From Desmonostoc muscorum LEGE 12446 (GTDB taxonomy: Bacteria; Cyanobacteriota; Cyanobacteriia; Cyanobacteriales; Nostocaceae), in contig NZ_JADEXS020000001.1 in the NCBI RefSeq assembly GCF_015207005.2, positions 1,736,001-1,800,000 of the forward strand: 64,000 bases of DNA, read 5' to 3'. Of this stretch, positions 28,478 to 37,642 are shown piece after piece. The notes under the pieces are model-generated. The model saw nothing but the letters and a program-made list of their open reading frames with translations, did not search any database and was not told the DNA's origin. Position numbers and translations under genes: made by a program. Numbering within the stretch: the first letter of the stretch is position 1; the number at the start of each line of letters is the position of its first letter.

Positions 28478-28483
28478 TATAAT
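28478..28483 (+). promoter_or_regulatory. -10 box of the 6S RNA gene
   Basis: A perfect TATAAT lies about 7 nt before the expected 6S RNA 5' end. TTGAAC at 28451 could be a distant -35, but the spacing (21) is poor. Confidence 0.5.
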
Positions 28484-28673
28484 GAGTTAGTTGCACTACG
28501 ACGTTGGTGACTGCCATCAAGTTTTTTGATCTATGCCTTTAAAGACAAGGGAGTCAAACAGTTCTCGTGGCAGTAGACCGGGCATGTACCCGGAAACTTT
28601 AAACGAGAAATTTAGGTTCCCACCTGGTTAAACCAGGTCATAAACTTAGGTAAAACGGCGTCGCGGTGAACTC
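28484..28673 (+). ncRNA. ssaA: 6S RNA (6Sa)
   Basis: Downstream of purK, as in other cyanobacteria, there is a sequence of about 190 nt whose ends pair. GAGTT...CAC.A.CGACG at the 5' side (28484-28505) matches CGTCG.GGTG.AACTC at the 3' side (28657-28673). This gives the long closing helix and open central bubble that mimic a promoter and trap RNA polymerase. A -10 box precedes it and a hairpin follows. Size, location and fold agree with 6Sa RNA. The exact 5' end is uncertain by a few bases. Confidence 0.82.
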
Positions 28674-28682
28674 AAAATTATT

Positions 28683-28713
28683 AGCTCCCAAACTCAGTAA
28701 GAATTTGGGAGCT
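28683..28713 (+). terminator. Terminator downstream of 6S RNA
   Basis: AGCTCCCAAA and TTTGGGAGCT form a perfect 10-bp stem with an 11-nt loop, followed by TTAATTATTT. It could serve 6S RNA and purK read-through. Confidence 0.75.
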
Positions 28714-28921
28714 TTAATTATTTGAAAAAGAATTTAGAATCCAGAATTCAGCAATCTTTCAGTGGTGGATGAGTGCGGAAAGTCATCAACGAAGGGTTCC
28801 TCCGCTATTGGTAGTATTTAGGTTTGGGAGCGCTCGTTGGCGATCGCTTGCTTTTCATCGCTAAATTTGATAATAAGCTACCAAGTATAGATTCTAGTCA
28901 AAAAATGACATCGCCAACTGT

Positions 28922-29284
28922 ATGTCTCTGACACAGGAACAATTTGACAACTTGGTAAAGCAATTAGAGGGCTATGCTCACCGAAAACCAGAACAATTTA
29001 GACAACGTGTTTTTTTTCTGGCGGTGATGGGTTATGGCTATGTTTTGCTGGTTCTATCGTTTCTTTTATGGGTTATCGTAACCATTGCCTTATTACAGCG
29101 AAGTAGCCTACAGTCTAGTTCTGTATGGATAGGATGTGTCTTCATCATAGCTCTTATATTATTAGGAATTGTTGTGCGATCGCTGTGGGTAAATATTCCA
29201 AAACCTCAAGGAAAAAGGCTACGGCGTAGGGATGTACCACATCTGTTCCAATTAGTTGATGAACTAGCTATAACCCTATATTGA
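28922..29284 (+). pseudogene. Truncated N-terminus of a membrane M48-type metalloprotease
   Basis: 120 codons encode two membrane segments (about residues 32-58 and 66-88), then WVNIPKPQGKRLRRRDVPHLFQLVDELAITLY and a stop. That tail is what normally leads into the catalytic domain of a cyanobacterial M48-like protease family (PxGxxLxRxDxPxLFxLVDEL). The HExxH domain is absent, and nothing resembling it follows. So this is most likely the remnant of a larger gene cut by deletion. A real short membrane protein cannot be excluded. Confidence 0.65.
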
Positions 29285-29597
29285 GAGTGCTGTGAGTTGT
29301 GATATGGAACTAACTTTTCCTGGTTATAAATTAGTTTCTGAATTTTTGTATTATGAGCAGGGAAATACAGAGAAAATGAAACATTACCAAAACGAAATTG
29401 AGCAATATTATTACAGGACAATGTTTTCCACCTACGGATTATACCATTGAAAATAGTATAAAATCAGACTTTGTATTAGAACAAGTCAACTTCTTTTGCG
29501 AATAAAAACAAAATCTGTATAACATGATTCTAATTTAGGTAACGTTCGGAGTTAAGATCACACAATTGCATGAAATTGTGGTTAAAGCTACAAAAAA
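29285..29597. other. Spacer with a short unassigned ORF
   Basis: After the truncated protease gene, an ORF of 48 codons (29304-29450, starting MELTFPGYKLVSEFLYY) has a coherent, helix-like composition (EKMKHYQNEIEQYYY) but no recognised family. It may be another decayed gene piece. The rest is the AT-rich leader of the M16 gene. Confidence 0.4.
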
Positions 29598-30863
29598 TTG
29601 TCACAACAACTAACTGACACCGTGTTTCCAGCCTCGGTCTTCCGACTAGACAGTGGTTTAACGTTTATTCATCAAGAAATTCCCACTACCCCTGTAGTTG
29701 TGGCTGATGTTTGGGTGCGTGCTGGAGCAACCTTAGAGCCACAACCGTGGTTCGGTATGGCGCACTTTTTAGAACACATGATTTTTAAAGGCACGGCAAC
29801 GCTACCCCCTGGAATGTTCGACCACAACGTTGAAAACCGGGGTGGCGTCAGTAATGCCGCAACAAGCTATGATTATGCTCATTATTCGCTTACCACAGCT
29901 GCGCCTTATTTGCAAGATACTCTGCCGCATTTGGGAGAACTACTGCTGAACGCGGCAATTCCAGAAGATGAATTTAGCCGCGAACGGGACGTAGTACTAG
30001 AAGAAATCCGCTCGTGCAATGACGATTCTGACTGGATAGGATTCCAAGCTTTGATTGGCAGCATTTATGGGCGTCACCCTTACGGACGTTCGGTGCTGGG
30101 TACTGAGCAAGAACTTATGCAGCAGTCACCAGAAGCGATGCGCTGCTTTCACCGGGCGCACTACCAACCGCAAAACATGACAGTGGTAATTGCAGGGGGC
30201 ATAGCTCAGGAGTCGGCTTGGGAATTAGTAAATCGTTCATTTACTGATTTTGCCGAACCTGCTCATTGTCCGCAGTTTGAAAAAGTGCCAGAACCAATAA
30301 TAACAGAAGTTCGTCGTCAAGAACTATGTTTACCACGCATAGAACAAGCGCGATTATTAATGGCGTGGCTGGTACCGGGAGTAGAACAAATCCACACTGC
30401 CTATGGTTTAGATTTATTGTCGGTGTTATTAGCAGAAGGGCGGACTTCGCGTTTAGTAAGGGATTTGCGGGAAGATTTGCAATTGGTACAGGGAATTTGT
30501 AGTAATTTTTCTCTCCAACGAGAATCGAGTTTATTTACAATTACTGCTTGGTTGGAACCAGAAAATTTAGAAAAAGTTGAGTCTTTGATTTGCGATCATT
30601 TAGATCAGTTACAGACTCAAGGAATTAGTCAACAGGAAATAGCGCGATCGCGCAGGCTACTATGTAACGAGTATGCCTTTTCTACTGAAACGCCAAATCA
30701 ACTCACAGGACTTTACGGGTACTACAATACAATTGCCCAAGCTGAATTAGCTGTGACATATCCCCAGGAGATTCAATCTTTTGATGTCCAAGAACTGCAA
30801 AAATTAGCTAAACAGTATCTCTCACCGCAAAATTATGCGGTTACTATACTTAAACCATGTTAA
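29598..30863 (+). CDS. M16 family zinc peptidase, catalytic subunit
   Basis: 421 residues with the inverted zinc motif HFLEH (His56, Glu59, His60) and the downstream glutamate region EEIRSCND. The overall layout is that of a processing-peptidase/PqqL-like M16B protein. The frame begins at a TTG at 29598 (no ATG in frame before the conserved VFRLDSGLTFI). The next gene is a paralogue lacking the zinc ligands, so the two probably form a heterodimer that closes around peptide substrates. The location (periplasm or cytoplasm) is unclear; no signal peptide is visible. Confidence 0.9.
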   Translation: MSQQLTDTVFPASVFRLDSGLTFIHQEIPTTPVVVADVWVRAGATLEPQPWFGMAHFLEHMIFKGTATLPPGMFDHNVENRGGVSNAATSYDYAHYSLTTAAPYLQDTLPHLGELLLNAAIPEDEFSRERDVVLEEIRSCNDDSDWIGFQALIGSIYGRHPYGRSVLGTEQELMQQSPEAMRCFHRAHYQPQNMTVVIAGGIAQESAWELVNRSFTDFAEPAHCPQFEKVPEPIITEVRRQELCLPRIEQARLLMAWLVPGVEQIHTAYGLDLLSVLLAEGRTSRLVRDLREDLQLVQGICSNFSLQRESSLFTITAWLEPENLEKVESLICDHLDQLQTQGISQQEIARSRRLLCNEYAFSTETPNQLTGLYGYYNTIAQAELAVTYPQEIQSFDVQELQKLAKQYLSPQNYAVTILKPC

Positions 30864-31057
30864 GTATTGGGTATGGGGCATCGGGCATTGGGCATGGGAG
30901 AACAAGAAGTGTGGGAAGACAAGGAGACAAGGAGAAAAGGGGACAAGGTGAGAACTTGCAAGAAGTCTTTCCCCTTCCAATTCCACTTGTCCCCCCATCC
31001 TCTGCCCAATGCCCAATGCCCCATGCCCCATAACCAATAACAAAGGACAAATGACAA
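30864..31057. repeat. STRR inverted-repeat spacer between the M16 genes
   Basis: Runs of gggcattgggcatgg (30868-30898) are mirrored by tgcccaatgccccatgcccc (31005-31033), with acaaggagacaaggag repeats between. The arms could form a long hairpin in the M16 transcript. The spacer could modulate the ratio of the two subunits, but that is only an idea. Confidence 0.8.
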
Positions 31058-32338
31058 ATGACAACCTTGCTGCAAAAATCGCCTATCCATCGCACCGTAT
31101 TAAACAATGGCATTGTCGTGCTAGTGGCAGAAAACCCTGCTGCGGACATTATTGCAGCCCGAATCTTTGTGCGTGCTGGTAGTTGTAACGAAAACCAAGA
31201 ACAAGCAGGGTTGGCACATTTGCTATCAGCAGTGATGACCAAGGGATGCGATGGACTTTCTAGCTTGGAAATTGCAGAAAAAGTCGAGTCTGTCGGGGCG
31301 AGTTTGAGTACAGATGCCGCCACTGATTATTTTTTGCTATCTTTCAAGACGGTAACATCGGATTTTGCGGAAATTTTAACATTGGCAGGGCAGATTTTGC
31401 GATCGCCTACTTTTCCCGAAATTCAAGTAGAACTCGAACGGCGTCTAGCGCTACAAGATATTCGTTCGCAAAAAGAGCAACCCTTCACTGTGGCTTTTGA
31501 ACAAATGCGGCAGGTCATGTACCAAAATCATCCCTATGCCATGTCGGTATTAGGAGATGAAACAACCATGAGCCGCTTAACTCGTGCAGACTTAGTACAG
31601 TATCATCAAACTTATTTCCGCCCAGATAATTTGGTAATTAGTATTGCTGGTCGAGTCACACCCGCAGATGCTGTAGCATTGGTGACAAAAGTTTTTGGTG
31701 ATTGGCAAGTTCCAGCATCACCACTGCCAATCCTAAATTTACCTGAAATTAGGGTGGAACCCCAGGTAATGCTGAAGCCACAACAGACGCAACAATCAAT
31801 TGTGATGCTGGGTTATTTGGGAACATCAGTGAGTTCTCCTGACTACGCCTCACTGAAGTTGCTGTGTACCTACTTGGGAAATGGGCTTTCTAGCCGCTTG
31901 TTTGTCGAATTGCGGGAAAAACGAGGTTTAGCTTACGAAGTATCGGCTTTTTACTCAACCAGGCTATACCCAGCATCGTTTGTGGTTTACATGGGTACAG
32001 CACCAGAGAATACCACCATAGCTTTAGAAGGACTGCGTACAGAAGTAGATTTATTGTCTACCACCGAAATATCCCCAAGCGCCCTGCAAGCTGCTAAAAA
32101 CAAGATTCTGGGGCAGTATGCTTTGGGTAAACAAACGAACGGGCAAATTGCTCAGATATACGGCTGGTATGAGATTTTGGGGTTAGGAATTGATTTTGAT
32201 ATTAAGTTCCAAGAACTGATTGCGGCAGTGGATGCCCAAGATGCGATCGCTGCCGCTTCTAAGTATTTAAAAGAACCTTATGTGTCTTTAGTTGGTCAAG
32301 AAACAGCAATTAATGGGGCGATCGCATCAGGTAGATGA
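31058..32338 (+). CDS. M16 family peptidase-like protein, non-catalytic subunit
   Basis: 426 residues of M16B fold. The zinc site is degenerate: AGLAHLLSAV (residues 50-59) keeps only the first histidine of HxxEH. The C-terminal GLSSRLFVELREKRGLAYEVSAFYS motif, important for substrate binding, is intact. This matches the structural partner of two-gene M16 pairs, acting with the catalytic subunit upstream (194 bp away). The start ATG at 31058 lies just after the repeat spacer. Confidence 0.9.
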   Translation: MTTLLQKSPIHRTVLNNGIVVLVAENPAADIIAARIFVRAGSCNENQEQAGLAHLLSAVMTKGCDGLSSLEIAEKVESVGASLSTDAATDYFLLSFKTVTSDFAEILTLAGQILRSPTFPEIQVELERRLALQDIRSQKEQPFTVAFEQMRQVMYQNHPYAMSVLGDETTMSRLTRADLVQYHQTYFRPDNLVISIAGRVTPADAVALVTKVFGDWQVPASPLPILNLPEIRVEPQVMLKPQQTQQSIVMLGYLGTSVSSPDYASLKLLCTYLGNGLSSRLFVELREKRGLAYEVSAFYSTRLYPASFVVYMGTAPENTTIALEGLRTEVDLLSTTEISPSALQAAKNKILGQYALGKQTNGQIAQIYGWYEILGLGIDFDIKFQELIAAVDAQDAIAAASKYLKEPYVSLVGQETAINGAIASGR

Positions 32339-32339
32339 T

Positions 32340-32372
32340 GTATGCAGGCCTAGCCCATCGGAGACATCGCTT
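32340..32372. repeat. Dispersed repeat (gcctagcccatcggagacatcgc)
   Basis: A diverged copy of the ggcgtagcccgtcggagacatcgc family, also seen at 26561-26592 and 53682-53703. Function unknown. Confidence 0.55.
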
Positions 32373-32441
32373 TCTGTAGCAGCTGTTTTTTAGACCAAGC
32401 GGCTGTACCATTAGCATGAGAATATTCTGGGAGTAAATTCC

Positions 32442-33488
32442 ATGCAACACAGCCTGACAGCAAGTATTTTGAGTTACTTAAAATTACTACATCCAACTGT
32501 AAATCGCTGTCGGATGGAAAAACCGCAAAAGAATTGGTGGGCAAACAGATCTAAGTCTTTATCAGCAACTCAAATACTCCTGTTCTCCACTACACCTCTG
32601 TTCATTGCCTCCTCTGCTCTAGTATCAATTGCAGCTCCGCAAAAAATAGCCCAAGTAAACCCCGCAGATAGTATCAGCCGTCCGACCCTGAAAGTTGGTA
32701 GCCAGGGCGAACGCGTATCTGAACTTCAAGCAGCTTTGAAACTTTTGGGTTTTTACTCCGGTGTAGTAGATGGTATATATAGTGAAAATACTGCCAATGC
32801 TGTTTCCCGATTTAAACAAGCAGCTGGCTTAAATCCAGATGGTATAGTTGATGCCACCACCTGGCAACGACTTTTTCCTAAAGAAGCGACAGTAGCATCA
32901 ACAGTTCCTTCATCTGGGCAAAGATTTAACTCAGCAACAAATTTTCCCGTTCCAACCCAGAGTACCAACCTCACCAACGTTGCAAATCCCAGTCCCAACC
33001 CACCAAGGCAAGCTGTAACACAAGCTCCCACCAAGCCCAGCCCACCCAAAAAACCTGTAACACAAGCTCCCACCAAGCCCAACCCACCAAAGAAACCTGT
33101 AACACAAGTTGCTACCAGCCCTGAACCAAGGCCTGCTAAACCTAGACAAGCTCAAAAAACGCCGAATCGTCCTACATCACCTACTCGAACTCAGTCAGCC
33201 GCACGTACTGGACAAACTACGCGAACTCAGTCAAATACAAGTACTAAGCGAACCCCTGGTATTCAATACACCTCAGAAGGATTACCGATTTTACGTATAG
33301 GGTTACGTGGTTCGGAAGTTGTGAAATTGCAACAACAACTGAAAAAGCTTGGTTACTTAAAAGGCGACGTAGATGGAGACTTTGGGGCGACAACCGAAGC
33401 CGCTGTCAAAGCCGTACAAAAGCGCTATGGTTTAGAACCTGACGGCGTAGCTGGTGGAGCTACCTGGGAAATTCTTTTGCGGCGTTAG
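32442..33488 (+). CDS. Exported protein with two peptidoglycan-binding domains
   Basis: 348 residues. A hydrophobic export segment at about 42-65 (ATQILLFSTTPLFIASSALVSIAAP) precedes the first PG_binding_1 repeat (RPTLKVGSQGERVSELQAALKLLGFYSGVVDG, near residues 78-130). A long Pro/Thr/Lys linker follows, with two near-identical PTKP(S/N)PPKKPVTQ units, then a second PG_binding_1 repeat (LPILRIGLRGSEVVKLQQQLKKLGYLKGDVDG) to the end. It likely anchors to the cell wall; no catalytic domain is present. The ATG at 32514 is an alternative start that gives a more normal signal peptide. Confidence 0.87.
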   Translation: MQHSLTASILSYLKLLHPTVNRCRMEKPQKNWWANRSKSLSATQILLFSTTPLFIASSALVSIAAPQKIAQVNPADSISRPTLKVGSQGERVSELQAALKLLGFYSGVVDGIYSENTANAVSRFKQAAGLNPDGIVDATTWQRLFPKEATVASTVPSSGQRFNSATNFPVPTQSTNLTNVANPSPNPPRQAVTQAPTKPSPPKKPVTQAPTKPNPPKKPVTQVATSPEPRPAKPRQAQKTPNRPTSPTRTQSAARTGQTTRTQSNTSTKRTPGIQYTSEGLPILRIGLRGSEVVKLQQQLKKLGYLKGDVDGDFGATTEAAVKAVQKRYGLEPDGVAGGATWEILLRR

Positions 33489-33546
33489 GCAAGGGGGGAG
33501 AGGCTTAAAAACCCTAATTTTTCGTGCCCAACTCAGGATACTAAAG

Positions 33547-33569
33547 CCCCTCTCCGAGACGGAGAGGGG
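33547..33569 (+). terminator. Hairpin downstream of the peptidoglycan-binding protein gene
   Basis: CCCCTCTCC and GGAGAGGGG make a perfect 9-bp stem around GAGAC, 58 bp after the stop. No U-run follows, so it may instead be a dispersed palindromic repeat. The remaining 300 bp to the next gene show nothing else. Confidence 0.45.
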
Positions 33570-33880
33570 TTGGGGAGAGGTTCATCGAACTCACGTTAAT
33601 GGTGTATGCGATCGCATCGGCACTGGGTATTTGACTTAGGTACATCGTGCAATACGATAAAGATACTGGCATTAAAAGTATTTCTCTATGCCAACATGGA
33701 TTGCCAAAAGCGATTACACTAACGTCTTTGACAATCCAAAATGGTCTTAGATTGCTTTTGCGCTGTCAAAAGAGACGACTACTTTAGGAGTCAACTACAA
33801 CGGCACCTAATTATGCTACAAATCGCAATGGACAAAAGTTAAATTAATTAAACTTAGGGTTAATTCTTCTAAAAAAGCTT

Positions 33881-34234
33881 ATGCAACACTTTTTATTGAC
33901 TTGGCTCGGTACTGCGGTGGCGTTATTTATTACTGCTAATATTGTTCCGGGATTCTTTATCAAGAATTTTGTGGCTGCCTTGGTTGCTGCTATTGTTATT
34001 GGTCTAGTTAATGCATTTATTAGACCAATTTTGCAGATTTTAACCTTTCCAATTACCTTGCTGACCTTTGGTTTATTTACATTAGTGATCAATGCCTTAA
34101 CTCTTTGGTTGGCAAGTGCCCTAACTCCTGGTTCTGGTTTTGAGATTCAGGGCTTTGTACCTGCTTTATTTGGTTCAATTGTACTAGCAATTGTTTCTAG
34201 CATCATTAACTATTTTTTGAGAGTTGGTGAATAA
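33881..34234 (+). CDS. Phage holin family-like (DUF, four-helix) membrane protein
   Basis: 117 residues with four hydrophobic segments, the second running into GLVNAFIRPILQILTFPITLLTFGLFTLVINALTLWLA (in family form: NAFIRP, LTFPITLLTFGLF). This is the signature of the small membrane family annotated as phage holin family protein in many bacteria, including cyanobacteria. A true lysis role is unlikely here because no phage genes surround it. Its 3' end overlaps that of the convergent cbiG gene by 29 bp. Confidence 0.82.
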   Translation: MQHFLLTWLGTAVALFITANIVPGFFIKNFVAALVAAIVIGLVNAFIRPILQILTFPITLLTFGLFTLVINALTLWLASALTPGSGFEIQGFVPALFGSIVLAIVSSIINYFLRVGE

Positions 34235-34703
34235 AAAAATTACTAAAATTTGCAGCTTGGGCAACAGCTAGCGTTACAGCTCCTGGTTGCCCTTTTAATT
34301 GGAAAATTCGTTTGGGAACTAAGAATTTCACCCCCAATTCTTCTGTGCTGATAAACAGGGAATCAGTCAACGACAAGTTGAGTTGAGTGGCTGCAAGAAT
34401 AGCCGCTGCCTCTGCTACACTGGCTGTACCTACTTCTTGGTTGGCAATTCTGCTAGGATTAGGAACCCAGATACGGCGAAGAACTTCGGCACAAAAAGTC
34501 TTTAGGGGCAAATTGCGTAGGTTACAAAATTCTAATAAGCCAATTTCAGATGCTTTCGTATCGATGGTAGCAATACCTGCGATCGCACTTTGACAAAGTT
34601 GATTTTCTTCAAATACTTTTTCAATTGCCTCATTAATTAATTGCCATGAGGTTCCCCGCTTACAACCAATTCCTACCCATAAAACCTGTTGCACCTGATG
34701 CAT
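34206..34703 (-). CDS. cbiG: Cobalamin biosynthesis protein CbiG, C-terminal-domain type
   Basis: The start is taken at ATG 34703 (MHQVQQVLWVGIGCKRGTS). The 165-residue product carries the CbiG C-terminal motifs GIGCKRGTS, IATIDTKASEIGLLEF, and VGTASVAEAAAILAA. The full protein opens the ring of cobalt-precorrin-5A in the anaerobic B12 route; a stand-alone C-terminal domain occurs in some cyanobacteria. A longer frame up to 34772 adds residues without family similarity. It overlaps the convergent membrane-protein gene at the 3' end. Confidence 0.85.
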   Translation of the reverse strand: MHQVQQVLWVGIGCKRGTSWQLINEAIEKVFEENQLCQSAIAGIATIDTKASEIGLLEFCNLRNLPLKTFCAEVLRRIWVPNPSRIANQEVGTASVAEAAAILAATQLNLSLTDSLFISTEELGVKFLVPKRIFQLKGQPGAVTLAVAQAANFSNFFIHQLSKNS

Positions 34704-34764
34704 TTTTGAATTCAGTTTACAAAAATATATAGCGTTTCCCCACAAGGGTGAGGTACACCTGTAA

Positions 34765-34958
34765 GGGAGCAACGCGAAAAAGTGAGATCATCATGAACTT
34801 AGCAGGGGAGGCAGGGGAGGCAGGGGAAGGAGGGGGAGTAAAGAGAAATCTTTAGTATTTTTTACTACCTCGATATCCATGAATAAACTTATTTCTTTGT
34901 CTCCCCCTGCCTCCCCTGCTCCCCCTGCTCCCCCTGCTCACAAAATCCCGTTGCTCCC
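34765..34958. repeat. G-rich/C-rich inverted-repeat element
   Basis: Outer arms GGGAGCAACG (34765-34774) and CGTTGCTCCC (34949-34958) bracket a G-rich repeat (gcaggggag units, 34802-34837) and its C-rich counterpart (ctccccctgcctcccctgct, 34901-34939). The element could form a cruciform, and the G-runs a quadruplex. A second hairpin (GGGCACGGCA/TGCCGTGCCC) follows at 34966-34991. Confidence 0.7.
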
Positions 34959-35034
34959 CACCTGTAAGGGCACGGCAGTGCCGTGCCCCTACACCTTGCG
35001 GATGTTGTACTGCATCTGAATGGGAACCGCCATA

Positions 35035-36798
35035 TTACATCCTTTCTAATACCTGAATACCCAACAAAGATAATCCCAACTTCAGGGTTCTAGCAGTCAA
35101 ATCACACAGAATCAAGCGGGATGTTCGCTGCGGTTCCTCGGCATCCAGCACCCGAACTCCTTGATTGCGGTCATAAAACTGATTAAACTTTTTACTCAGT
35201 TCATACAAATATTCACATAACCGATGGGGCAATAAATCTTGCTCTACAGTACTAATAACTTCATCGAGTTGAAGTAAATATTTTGCCAGGGCTAATTCGG
35301 TTTCATGCTCTAACAGAACGGCATTATTTCCTAGCTCTTCAAAGTTAATTTCACCCTTGCGGCTAATTCCCTGAATCCGCGCATAAGCATATAGCATATA
35401 AGGCGCAGTATTGCCTTTGAGATCTAGCATTTTTTCGTAGCTGAAAACGTAGTTACTAGTGCGGTTTTGGCTTAAATCTGCATACTTAACTGCACTAATT
35501 CCAACTACGTTGGCAACTTCATTAATAAATTCTTCAGTTTCTTCGCGTTCTTCTTCTTGTAATCTAGCTTTTAGATCCGCATGACAACGAGCGATCGCTT
35601 CATCTAACAAATCCCGCAATCGTACAGTATCGCCAGAACGAGTCTTGAATTTCTTACCGTCTTCTCCTAACACCAACCCAAAGGGTACATGCACTAATTC
35701 CACATCATCGGGAATCCATCCGGCTTTGCGTGCTACCTGCAAAAATTGGGCAAAGTGGTTTGCTTGTCCAGCATCCGTTACATAAATTATTCGTTTTGCT
35801 TCATCCTGCTGAATCCGGTAACGGAGGGATGCTAAATCTGTAGTGGCGTAGTTATAACCGCCATCGGATTTCTGCACAATTAAAGGTAGCGGTTCACCTT
35901 CTCTATTTGTAAACCCTTCGAGAAAAACACATTTTGCGCCTTGATTTTCTACCAGTAATCCAGATTTGTCTAAATCTTCTACAACTCCTGGTAGTAAGGC
36001 ATTGTAGAAAGATTCGCCTCGTTCAATTAACTTGATATCCAACAAATCATAAATTACTTGAAACTCCCGGCGTGATTGTTCGCACAGTAATTTCCAAGCA
36101 TGGAGTGTGTCTTGGGCACCTGCTTGTAATCTGACAACTTCTTGGCGTGCTGTTTCTTGAAAAGCTTCGTCTGCATCAAACCGCTGCTTGGCTTGGCGGT
36201 AAAAAGTTACTAAATCGCCAATATCTAAAGCATTAGCAGTGGTCAGGGCTTGGGGGTAAACTTCCCGCAGATAGGCAATTAACATGCCAAATTGCGTACC
36301 CCAATCACCTACATGATTTAACCGCAGGACATCGTGTCCTTGAAATTCGAGAATACGGGCGATCGCATCACCGATAATTGTAGAACGCAAATGCCCAACG
36401 TGCATTTCTTTAGCAATATTCGGACTAGAAAAATCCACAATTTCGCGTTGTGGTGTTTTCGCCATTGGGATTCCTAACCTGGAATCTGCTTGAATAGCGT
36501 TGAGTTGTGCTTCTAGGTATGCTGTTTTGAGTTTCAGATTGATAAATCCTGGGCCAGCGATTTCTGGCGGTTCGCAGATTTCGGATACATCTAATTTCTC
36601 AACTATGGCAGATGCAATTACTCTTGGTTGCAATCCTTTCTTTTTGCTCAAGGATAAAGCCACATTTGCCTGATAATCACCAAATTTAGGATTACTAGCA
36701 GCAACCAAAATAGGATCTGTTCCAGCGAATTCAGCGCCAAAAGCCGCGACTAAAGCCTGCTCAAACTGAAGTTTTAGTTTTTCTTGTGTAGGGTTCAT
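35035..36798 (-). CDS. argS: Arginyl-tRNA synthetase
   Basis: 587 residues, class Ia. The N-terminal Add-1 domain is followed by the HVGH (HIGH) signature in [19 protein letters not shown] near residue 130, then [18 protein letters not shown] (KMSK-equivalent region), and a helical anticodon-binding domain ending in [10 protein letters not shown]. It charges tRNA-Arg. It stands alone, with an 840-bp repeat-filled upstream region shared with the divergent recQ. Confidence 0.97.
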   Translation of the reverse strand: MNPTQEKLKLQFEQALVAAFGAEFAGTDPILVAASNPKFGDYQANVALSLSKKKGLQPRVIASAIVEKLDVSEICEPPEIAGPGFINLKLKTAYLEAQLNAIQADSRLGIPMAKTPQREIVDFSSPNIAKEMHVGHLRSTIIGDAIARILEFQGHDVLRLNHVGDWGTQFGMLIAYLREVYPQALTTANALDIGDLVTFYRQAKQRFDADEAFQETARQEVVRLQAGAQDTLHAWKLLCEQSRREFQVIYDLLDIKLIERGESFYNALLPGVVEDLDKSGLLVENQGAKCVFLEGFTNREGEPLPLIVQKSDGGYNYATTDLASLRYRIQQDEAKRIIYVTDAGQANHFAQFLQVARKAGWIPDDVELVHVPFGLVLGEDGKKFKTRSGDTVRLRDLLDEAIARCHADLKARLQEEEREETEEFINEVANVVGISAVKYADLSQNRTSNYVFSYEKMLDLKGNTAPYMLYAYARIQGISRKGEINFEELGNNAVLLEHETELALAKYLLQLDEVISTVEQDLLPHRLCEYLYELSKKFNQFYDRNQGVRVLDAEEPQRTSRLILCDLTARTLKLGLSLLGIQVLERM

Positions 36799-36894
36799 AT
36801 ATGAATTCTATCTGTGACGCGGGTGATGTAGCTCTGGAAAAGCTTGATTATTTCACTCTAAAGTATAGTCATCTTACAACGCCCCTTGATTGCA

Positions 36895-37102
36895 GCAGGG
36901 CTGTTTTATTCCATTTCAAACAGGATTTTTCAAGATGGTTAGCGAGAAAATTGTAAGTAAGGGTGACGATGAGATGAACATTTAAACATTGAAATATCAG
37001 TAAAATAGTTCATTTTCTGGGCACGCTGGTAATAAAATAACCAATTTTTAATTGCTATAACCCTTGATTTTTAAAGCTCTTTGGGGAATGAAACAGCCCT
37101 GC
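36895..37102. mobile_element. MITE-like inverted-repeat element
   Basis: Arms GCAGGGCTGTTTTATTCC (36895-36912) and GGAATGAAACAGCCCTGC (37085-37102) pair at 17 of 18 positions around about 170 bp of AT-rich DNA with no ORF. It has the dimensions and shape of a non-autonomous element. No target duplication was evident. Confidence 0.6.
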
Positions 37103-37642
37103 CTTCATCCCGCAATTATACAACGCGAATTTTGTTTTCATTAAAAAATTCTGAGGGGAGGAAGCCTCCACTCAGAACTTCAGGAAATATTATTACCGTC
37201 TAACTTTTCACGGCATATGAATCAAGAAAGTGTAAGGATTTAGGGAAAACACACTTGTTCAGCTTAAATTTTGGAATTTCACAAATTCCTTCTAGCATTG
37301 TCACATCCTTACTCTTTCTCAAATAGAGTTTTCAGACCCCGTGAAAATTCAGGTTACGGAAGAGTAACGGTATTAGATCGTGTTGTTAGAACTTTCCAAA
37401 TCACTATTTCTAGTGTTGTTAGAGCTTGTAGCAACACTACAAGCTATGATGGAAAAGTTTTTGACACCATGACCTCCTACCGCGTTTTCCAATCTTAGCC
37501 TGAGTTTTTGCGATCGGCGACAATTAGTAATTGTTAAGTTACACAAATTCAACGAGAAAGCTAAGATTATTAAAAATATATCTCACTTTTTTTGACTAAA
37601 CTTACTTAATCCACGCAGAACGCCTGCAAAAAAGCGATCGCC
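37103..37642. other. Structured intergenic region upstream of recQ
   Basis: Three further inverted structures are visible: TTCTGAG...CTCAGAA (37149-37177), a long imperfect inverted repeat (37201-37356; arms include TTTTCACGG/CCGTGAAAA and GAAAGTGTAAGGAT/ATCCTTACTCTTTC), and the hairpin AGCTTGTAG/CTACAAGCT (37423-37445). A 75-codon frame at 37271-37498 has no protein-like signal. The block may be a mobile remnant or a structured RNA. Confidence 0.55.

Noticed and set aside
30822..31323. Minus-strand ORFs over the M16 spacer
   Set aside because: They are translations of the repeat spacer and antisense to M16 genes with clear motifs.
33881..34234. Prophage lysis gene
   Set aside because: The holin-like family is common in non-phage contexts and no phage genes are near.
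37271..37498. 75-codon ORF in the argS-recQ spacer
   Set aside because: Overlaps a long inverted repeat and a hairpin; composition looks non-coding.
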